64,000 nt of DNA from the NCBI GenBank assembly GCA_035517615.1, contig DATIYM010000033.1, positions 1 to 64,000 of the forward strand, in the 5' to 3' direction. Shown here one piece after another: positions 58,707-64,000 of the stretch. A program made the position numbers and the translations under genes. This stretch comes from AG25 sp035517615. GTDB lineage: Bacteria > Gemmatimonadota > Gemmatimonadetes > Gemmatimonadales > GWC2-71-9. A model generated the notes under the pieces. That model searched no databases. It saw only the letters and a list, made by a program, of their open reading frames with translations, and was not told where the DNA came from. The stretch's first letter is position 1; each line of letters starts with the position of its first letter.

Positions 58707-59606
58707 ATGCAACTCGGGATGATCGGTCTGGGCCGAATGGGCGGCAACATGGTTCGCCGCCTCCTGCAGGGGGGCCACGAAGTGGTGGTGTATGACCGTT
58801 CGGCTGAGTCGGTCGCGAGCCACGTCACGGCCGGCGCGCGTGGATCCACGGATCTCGCGAACCTCTGCGCCCAACTCAAGGCGCCGCGGATCGTCTGGGT
58901 CATGGTTCCTTCGGGGGATGCGGTCGAGCAAACGCTGCGCGAGCTGCGCCGCTCATTGAGTCGCGGCGACGTGGTGATCGATGGCGGCAACTCGAACTTT
59001 CGCGACTCCATGCGGCGAGCGACCGAGCTCACGAAAGACGGGCTCGACTTCATCGATGCCGGCACGAGCGGAGGGATCTGGGGGCTCGAGCTCGGCTACT
59101 GCCTGATGGTGGGAGGGCCCAAAGGCGCCGTGCAGCGCTGCGAGCCGATCTTTCGCGCACTGGCGCCCCAGGACGGGTACGCACACGTAGGCCCCGCGGG
59201 CGCCGGGCACTTCGTCAAGATGATCCACAACGGCATTGAATACGGGATGCTGCAGGCATACGCTGAAGGCTATGAGATCCTCGAGCGGTCCAACGATTTC
59301 GAGCTCGATCTGCATCAGATCGCGGCCGTCTGGAACCGCGGTAGCGTGGTCCGTTCCTGGCTGAACGAGCTGGCCGAGCGCGCGTTCGCGCGAGATCCGC
59401 AACTCGCGTCGATTCGAGGGTACGTCGAGGATTCGGGTGAGGGTCGATGGACAGTGGCCGAAGCGATTCGCCTCGATGTCCCGGCTCCCGTCATCACGCT
59501 GTCACTCCTTGCGCGGTTTCGCTCGCGTCAGGAGGACTCGTTCTCCGCGAAGGTGATCGCGGCGCTGCGCAATGAATTCGGTGGGCACGCCGTGCGGTCT
59601 TCATGA
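58707..59606 (+). CDS. gnd: 6-phosphogluconate dehydrogenase, decarboxylating (short form)
   Basis: Oxidative decarboxylation of 6-phosphogluconate to ribulose-5-phosphate. 299 residues, the short GntZ/YqeC-like type. GLGRMGGNMVRRLL (7-20) binds the cofactor; DAGTSGGIWGLE, and KMIHNGIEYGMLQAYAEGY carry catalytic Lys and substrate residues. GGGAG precedes the ATG. Its stop overlaps the zwf ATG. Confidence 0.93.
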   Translation: MQLGMIGLGRMGGNMVRRLLQGGHEVVVYDRSAESVASHVTAGARGSTDLANLCAQLKAPRIVWVMVPSGDAVEQTLRELRRSLSRGDVVIDGGNSNFRDSMRRATELTKDGLDFIDAGTSGGIWGLELGYCLMVGGPKGAVQRCEPIFRALAPQDGYAHVGPAGAGHFVKMIHNGIEYGMLQAYAEGYEILERSNDFELDLHQIAAVWNRGSVVRSWLNELAERAFARDPQLASIRGYVEDSGEGRWTVAEAIRLDVPAPVITLSLLARFRSRQEDSFSAKVIAALRNEFGGHAVRSS

Positions 59607-61177
59607 TCCTGCCATTGTCCGTTCCGGCCCGCCTCCAGGAGGCTGTCACCACGCCCGTTCACGCGCTCCACGGCGCGGAGGGCTGCACCATGGTGATCTT
59701 CGGAGCGGGCGGCGATCTGACGCGGCGCAAGCTCATCCCCTCCTTGTACCATCTGATGATCGACGGGTTGTTGCCGCACAATTTCTCGATCGTCGGCGTC
59801 GACCATCATGCGCTCGCCGACCAGGAATTCCGGGAGCGCATGCGGGTCAATATGCAGGAGTTCGGTTTCGACGGCGGGAAGCCGCCGGTGGCGGAACAGT
59901 GGAATCAATTCGCGGAAAAGCTGAGCTACATCACCGGCGAGCTCGGCGACCGCGAGACGTACGTGGCGCTACGCCGGCATCTGGCGGAAGTGGACGAGCG
60001 CGATCCGTCCAGCTGCGGGCGGCTGTTCTACCTCGCGATCCCGCCGAGTCTCTATTCCACGGTGATCACGCAGCTCTCCCAAAGCGGCGTCGCACCACGC
60101 GTCCACGAGCCGGAAGAGCGCCCCTGGACGCGCATCGTCATCGAGAAGCCGTTCGGTCGTGACCTGGACAGCGCGCGCGAGCTGAACGCGCTCGTCCGCC
60201 GGGCGTTCGCGGAGCACCAGATCTACCGCATCGATCATTATCTGGGCAAGGAGACCGTTCAAAATCTCCTCGTGTTCCGGTTCGCCAACTCGATTTTCGA
60301 ACCCGTCTGGAGCCGCCTGCACGTCCATCACGTCCAGATCACCGCGGCGGAGAAAGTCGGCGTCGAGCATCGCGGGCGCTATTACGAAGAGGCGGGCGTG
60401 GTGCGCGACATGTTCCAGAATCACCTGCTGCAGCTCGTGGCGCTCACCGCGATGGAGCCGCCCGTCACGTTCTCCGCCGACGCCGTGCGTGATGAGAAGC
60501 TCAAGGTGCTGAAGGCAATCCGCCCGATCACGCCGGAGGAAATGCACGATTACTCGGTACGGGGGCAGTACGGGCCGGGGGTGGTGGACGGCACGGCCGT
60601 TCCGGGATACCGCGAAGAGCCCAACGTGTCTCCTGATTCGGGAGTGCCGACGTACGCCGCGGTGCGGTTCATGATCGACAACTGGCGCTGGCACGACGTG
60701 CCGTTCTACCTGCGCTCCGGCAAGCGACTCCCGCGCCGGGCCACGGAAATCGCGATTCAATTCCGCAAACCCCCGCATCTCATGTTTCCGCTCCGCGAGG
60801 GTGAGGCACTCGAGCCCAACGTGCTCGCGATCCGTATTCAGCCCAATGAAGGCATCTCGTTGCGCTTCGAAGTGAAAATCCCTGGCGTGGACGTGCACAT
60901 GGTGCCGGTCGAGATGAACTTCGACTACAACGAGGTGTTCGGAGGGGCGAACCACGAGGCATACGAGACCCTGCTGCTCGACTGCATGCTGGGGGAGGCG
61001 ACGCTGTTCACGCGGTCCGACGAAGTCGAGGCCGCGTGGGCCATCGTGGACCCCATGATGCACTTCTGGGAGGGGAAGCGCCCCGAGCACTTCCCCAACT
61101 ACGCCGCGGGCACCTGGGGGCCGGAGGTCGCGGACCAGTTCATCGAGCAGATGGGCGCGCACTGGCGCAAGCCCTAG
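59603..61177 (+). CDS. zwf: Glucose-6-phosphate 1-dehydrogenase
   Basis: First step of the oxidative pentose phosphate pathway. 524 residues. Cofactor site GAGGDLTRRKLIPSLY (34-49), the active-site signature RIDHYLGKE, EKPFGRDLDSA, and the C-terminal LLLDCMLGEATLFTRSDEVE. Normal length. ATGA overlap with gnd; its stop shares CTAG with the convergent dcd stop. Confidence 0.96.
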   Translation: MILPLSVPARLQEAVTTPVHALHGAEGCTMVIFGAGGDLTRRKLIPSLYHLMIDGLLPHNFSIVGVDHHALADQEFRERMRVNMQEFGFDGGKPPVAEQWNQFAEKLSYITGELGDRETYVALRRHLAEVDERDPSSCGRLFYLAIPPSLYSTVITQLSQSGVAPRVHEPEERPWTRIVIEKPFGRDLDSARELNALVRRAFAEHQIYRIDHYLGKETVQNLLVFRFANSIFEPVWSRLHVHHVQITAAEKVGVEHRGRYYEEAGVVRDMFQNHLLQLVALTAMEPPVTFSADAVRDEKLKVLKAIRPITPEEMHDYSVRGQYGPGVVDGTAVPGYREEPNVSPDSGVPTYAAVRFMIDNWRWHDVPFYLRSGKRLPRRATEIAIQFRKPPHLMFPLREGEALEPNVLAIRIQPNEGISLRFEVKIPGVDVHMVPVEMNFDYNEVFGGANHEAYETLLLDCMLGEATLFTRSDEVEAAWAIVDPMMHFWEGKRPEHFPNYAAGTWGPEVADQFIEQMGAHWRKP

Positions 61178-61734
61178 AGCTTCGGCAGCGTAATCCCCGT
61201 CTGCGCCTGGTATTTCCCCTTCTTGTCCGCATAGCTCCGCTCACACACATCGTCGGGATCCGCGCCGAGAAATAGCACCTGGGCGATGCCCTCGTCGGCA
61301 TAGATCCTGGCCGGCAGGGGAGTGGTGTTGGAGATCTCGAGGGTGACGTACCCTTCCCACTCCGGCTCGAGCGGGGTCACGTTGGTGATGATCCCGCAGC
61401 GGGCATACGTGCTCTTCCCGACGCAGACGGTCAGGACATCCCTGGGAATCCGGAAATATTCGACGGAGCGCGCCAACGCGAACGAGTTCGGGGGAACGAT
61501 GCAGATCGGACCGGAGAACTCGACGAACGATTTCTGGTCAAAGTGCTTGGGATCGACCACGGCCGAGAGGGCATTGGTGAAGATCTTGAACTCCGTGGCC
61601 ACCCGCATGTCGTAGCCGTAGGAGGAGACCCCGTAGGAAATCACGCCCTCGCGCACCTGCTCATCTGCGAACGGGTCGATCATCCGGTGCTCGCGCACCA
61701 TGCGGCGAATCCAGCGGTCGGACTTGATCGACAT
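61174..61734 (-). CDS. dcd: dCTP deaminase
   Basis: A 186-residue trimeric enzyme converting dCTP to dUTP. SYGVSSYGYDMRV, GKSTYARCGI with the catalytic Ser/Arg region and TPLEPEWEGYVTLEISN (general-base Glu) are visible. Start ATG of MSIKSDRW. A TATATT -10-like box (61748-61743) ends only 8 nt before the ATG, so the message is likely leaderless. Divergent from nuoA. Confidence 0.93.
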   Translation of the reverse strand: MSIKSDRWIRRMVREHRMIDPFADEQVREGVISYGVSSYGYDMRVATEFKIFTNALSAVVDPKHFDQKSFVEFSGPICIVPPNSFALARSVEYFRIPRDVLTVCVGKSTYARCGIITNVTPLEPEWEGYVTLEISNTTPLPARIYADEGIAQVLFLGADPDDVCERSYADKKGKYQAQTGITLPKL

Positions 61735-61782
61735 GGGCGCGCAATATATCGGCAGCACCGAGACTTACGCCACTCTCGTTGG

Positions 61783-61811
61783 TTGACAAGCTTTCTCACG
61801 GGCAATACGTT
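61783..61811 (+). promoter_or_regulatory. Promoter of the nuo operon
   Basis: -35 TTGACA (61783-61788, perfect), 17-nt spacer, -10 TACGTT (61806-61811). Expected start near 61818, only about 8 nt before the nuoA ATG; no Shine-Dalgarno is present. Confidence 0.7.
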
Positions 61812-61825
61812 CCCGCTCCCGATCT

Positions 61826-62212
61826 ATGGATCAAGCGTACATCGCGTTTCTGCTGCTCCTCGTGTTCGTGGCCGCGAACGCCGTCCTGTTGATCGGTCTG
61901 TCGCACCTCGCGGCCCCCAACAAGCCGACCGCCGCCAAGCTCGCTCCCTACGAGAGCGGCATGCCACCACTGGGCGACGCCCGCGAGCGGTTTTCCGTGA
62001 AGTTCTATCTTACCGCGATGCTGTTCATCGTGTTCGACATCGAGACGGTATTCCTGATCCCATGGGGAGCGATCTACTTCGCGGACGGCGCGGCCGGCGC
62101 CGCTCAGGGCCCCGGGATGGGGTTCCTGCTCGCCGAGATGCTCGTGTTTCTCTTGATCCTGTTCGTGGGGTACGTCTACGTATGGAAGCGTGGCGCGTTC
62201 CAGTGGAACTGA
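61826..62212 (+). CDS. nuoA: NADH-quinone oxidoreductase subunit A
   Basis: A 128-residue membrane subunit of complex I with three transmembrane helices (about 5-28, 63-83, 94-117). The conserved KLAPYESGMPPLGDARERFSVKF loop appears in pieces, and FDIETVFLIPW is the family signature. First gene of nuoABCD, 43 nt ahead of nuoB. Confidence 0.94.
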   Translation: MDQAYIAFLLLLVFVAANAVLLIGLSHLAAPNKPTAAKLAPYESGMPPLGDARERFSVKFYLTAMLFIVFDIETVFLIPWGAIYFADGAAGAAQGPGMGFLLAEMLVFLLILFVGYVYVWKRGAFQWN

Positions 62213-62255
62213 GGCACGCGCCGAGATGCTCTTCAGATAAGGAAAGAGCGCGGTC

Positions 62256-62861
62256 GTGAAGCACGTCCTCCAAACCACCGAAGTCGCGGGCCAGAGTCCC
62301 AACTGGCTGCTCGCCAAGCTCGACGATCTCGTCAACTGGGCGCGGGCCAATTCGCTCTGGCCGATGCCGTTTGGAACGGCGTGCTGTGCCATCGAGTTCA
62401 TGGCGACGGCGGCGAGCCGCTTCGACTTCGCGCGCTTCGGCATGGAGCGCCAGGCGTTCAGCCCGCGCCAGGCCGACGTCCTGATCTGCGCCGGACGGGT
62501 ACCCTTCAAGCTCGCGCCGGTCCTCCGCACGATTTATGACCAGATGCCGCAGCCCAAGTGGGTGATTTCGATGGGCGCCTGCGCATCGACGGGCGGCATC
62601 TTCGACAACTATTCGATGGTGCAGGGAATCGATACCGTGCTTCCAGTCGATGTGTACGTCCCGGGATGCCCGCCCCGGCCTGAAGGATTGCTGTACGGCG
62701 TGCTGCTCCTGCACAAGAAAATCAAAGGGGAATCGCTCACCGATCCCGAGCTGCGCAGCGAGCAGCCGCTCGACGAGCGCGGACTCAGCATGCCGCCCGA
62801 GAAAATCGACGAGCTTTCCGAGCCGTTCGGCAACTCGATTCAGCAATACCGGTCATCGTGA
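62256..62861 (+). CDS. nuoB: NADH-quinone oxidoreductase subunit B
   Basis: A 201-residue subunit holding the terminal N2 4Fe-4S cluster. The tandem CC in FGTACCAIEFMA, then ISMGACASTGGIF and VPGCPPRPEGLL provide the ligands. A C-terminal extension of about 40 residues follows the core. GTG start; overlaps nuoC by GTGA. Confidence 0.95.
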   Translation: MKHVLQTTEVAGQSPNWLLAKLDDLVNWARANSLWPMPFGTACCAIEFMATAASRFDFARFGMERQAFSPRQADVLICAGRVPFKLAPVLRTIYDQMPQPKWVISMGACASTGGIFDNYSMVQGIDTVLPVDVYVPGCPPRPEGLLYGVLLLHKKIKGESLTDPELRSEQPLDERGLSMPPEKIDELSEPFGNSIQQYRSS

Positions 62862-63478
62862 ATCCCTCGGCAGACGCACTCCGAGCGACCTGGGGTAGCG
62901 CGATCGGCCGCTCGGGCTTGGCGCGCGATGGAGAGACGAACGTCTACGTCGCGCGCGACGCGCTGCGCGACGTGATGCGCTGGCTGCACGACACGCCGGG
63001 ACAGGAGTACGATTATCTGGTCGACATCACGGCCGTGGAGTACCGCGATCGCGAACGGCCGCTCGAGGTCGTGTACTTCGTGCGCTCGCTTTCCCGGCGG
63101 ACCGACCTGCGAGTGAAAGTGGAGCTCGACCTCAAGGCCGAGCTGGTGGTCGATTCGGTCGTCCCGATCTGGGCGGGGGCCAATTGGCTCGAGCGCGAGG
63201 TCTACGACATGTTCGGCGTGACCTTTCGCGGTCATCCCGATCTGCGGCGCATTCTGATGTGGGAGACCTACGCCGAGGGATATCCACTGCGCAAAGACTT
63301 TCCGCTGCGCGGGCGGTTCAGCCGCGCGGAGCAGGTCCGGCAGGCGTTGGCGGCCAATCCCGAAGCGCACTATTCCATGGAAGAGCTGTCCATCGCCGAG
63401 GCGTACGAAGACCTGCCCGCGGAAATGCAGGAGCGCCTCCGCAAGGGTGAGCGCGGAACGATCCCGTTCTCCGAATGA
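62858..63478 (+). CDS. nuoC: NADH-quinone oxidoreductase subunit C
   Basis: A 206-residue peripheral-arm subunit (30-kDa type). DITAVEYRDRERPLEVVYF, the signature ERE-YDMFGVTF-GHPDLRRI and EGYPLRKDFPL are present. A C-terminal tail of about 40 residues after the signature is variable. GTG start. Not fused to nuoD, which follows with ATGA overlap. Confidence 0.95.
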   Translation: MNPSADALRATWGSAIGRSGLARDGETNVYVARDALRDVMRWLHDTPGQEYDYLVDITAVEYRDRERPLEVVYFVRSLSRRTDLRVKVELDLKAELVVDSVVPIWAGANWLEREVYDMFGVTFRGHPDLRRILMWETYAEGYPLRKDFPLRGRFSRAEQVRQALAANPEAHYSMEELSIAEAYEDLPAEMQERLRKGERGTIPFSE

Positions 63479-64000
63479 GCAAGCGCACCGTGGAGCTCGA
63501 GCTCGCCACGACCGGCGTGAACGCGAACGGTGATCCTGCCCGCATTCCGCTGACGCTCGGCCAGCGCAACGGTGGGGGGGCGGCGCCGGGAGGCATCAAT
63601 GAGCACATGCTCATCAACATCGGCCCGCAGCATCCCGCCACCCACGGCGTGCTGCGTCTCGTCGTCGAGCTCGATGGCGAGACCGTGGTCCGGGTGATCC
63701 CGCACATCGGCTATCTGCACTCGGGATTCGAGAAGCTCGGCGAATACCGGCACTACAACCAGATCATTCCACTCACGGATCGGACCGACTACCTGTCGCC
63801 GATGGCGAACAACGTCGGTCTGGCCCTCGCCGCCGAACGGCTGATGGGGATCGAGATCACGCCGCGTTGCACGGTGCTGCGCGTGATCGCGTGCGAGCTG
63901 AGCCGGATCATCTCTCACATGGTGTGGCTTGGCACCACGTCGATCGATCTCGGCGCCTTCACGCCGTTCCTGTGGGCGTTTCAGCAGCGCGAGAAGGTGT
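63475..64000 (+). CDS. nuoD: NADH-quinone oxidoreductase subunit D (partial, runs off window)
   Basis: About 175 residues are visible; the C-terminus lies outside. After a 40-residue N-terminal extension, NIGPQHPATHGVLRL, IGYLHSGFEKLGE, TDRTDYLSPMANN and ELSRIISHMVWLGT are the conserved quinone-site and core segments of the 49-kDa subunit. The ATG overlaps the nuoC stop. Confidence 0.95.
   Translation, partial: MSKRTVELELATTGVNANGDPARIPLTLGQRNGGGAAPGGINEHMLINIGPQHPATHGVLRLVVELDGETVVRVIPHIGYLHSGFEKLGEYRHYNQIIPLTDRTDYLSPMANNVGLALAAERLMGIEITPRCTVLRVIACELSRIISHMVWLGTTSIDLGAFTPFLWAFQQREKV

Overview
The window is gene-dense, high-GC DNA with no CRISPR array, insertion sequence, phage gene or rRNA, and no gene-free stretch of 300 bases or more. 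It carries TonB-dependent outer-membrane receptors and secreted M16, M17, M28 and M61 peptidases, so the cell is a diderm. It also has an aerobic respiratory chain (succinate dehydrogenase, NDH-2 and the start of a nuo operon), a DEGS-like lipid desaturase and housekeeping gene strings with overlapping starts. My best guess is a Gemmatimonadota chromosome, probably an environmental genome. That is inferred from gene content and style; no rRNA gene is present to prove it.

Layout. (1) 1-13742, minus strand: one long, tightly coupled operon. It begins with a TetR/PaaR-type repressor with a clear palindromic operator. Then come beta-oxidation and aromatic-acid-type enzymes (two crotonase-fold enzymes, an aldehyde dehydrogenase, a PaaJ-like thiolase, a BoxB-like di-iron oxygenase, a 3-hydroxyacyl-CoA dehydrogenase) with a GDPD phosphodiesterase and an amidohydrolase among them. 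It ends in an M16 peptidase pair and an amidohydrolase lipoprotein cut by the window edge. (2) 13903-15378: ECF sigma factor, putative anti-sigma factor and Spy-like protein, followed by tRNA-Leu(CAA). (3) 15547-20115: small envelope proteins, a DUF155/RMND1-like protein, and a striking pair: a DEGS-type sphingolipid delta-4 desaturase homologue facing an FA2H/Scs7-type hydroxylase. (4) 20105-27170: a TonB receptor with a His-rich partner, icd, leucyl aminopeptidase and a second plug-containing outer-membrane protein. (5) 27217-41535: one long plus-strand run: yicC, gmk, rpoZ, coaBC, UDG, dnaB, radA, ispD, tsaC, a low-molecular-weight phosphatase, aroE, comF, gap, pgk, tpiA, secG, carA. (6) 41598-51534: HU-type protein, M61 peptidase, moaD-moaE-moaA, mdh, sdhCAB on the opposite strand, ndh and a small zinc-ribbon membrane protein. 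(7) 51539-64000: hybrid histidine kinase, M28 peptidase, a complete oxidative pentose-phosphate set (pgl, pgi, HAD hydrolase, gnd, zwf), dcd, and nuoABC plus the start of nuoD.

Together these give central carbon metabolism (glycolysis, oxidative PPP and TCA steps) feeding a respiratory chain, plus an inducible CoA-thioester catabolic route. The two signals I find most unusual are the sphingolipid-type desaturase/hydroxylase pair and short palindromic repeats built from tandem 7- or 8-nt units. The repeats lie in frame inside conserved genes (UDG, radA, comF; a single arm in the thiolase) and once between genes upstream of mdh.
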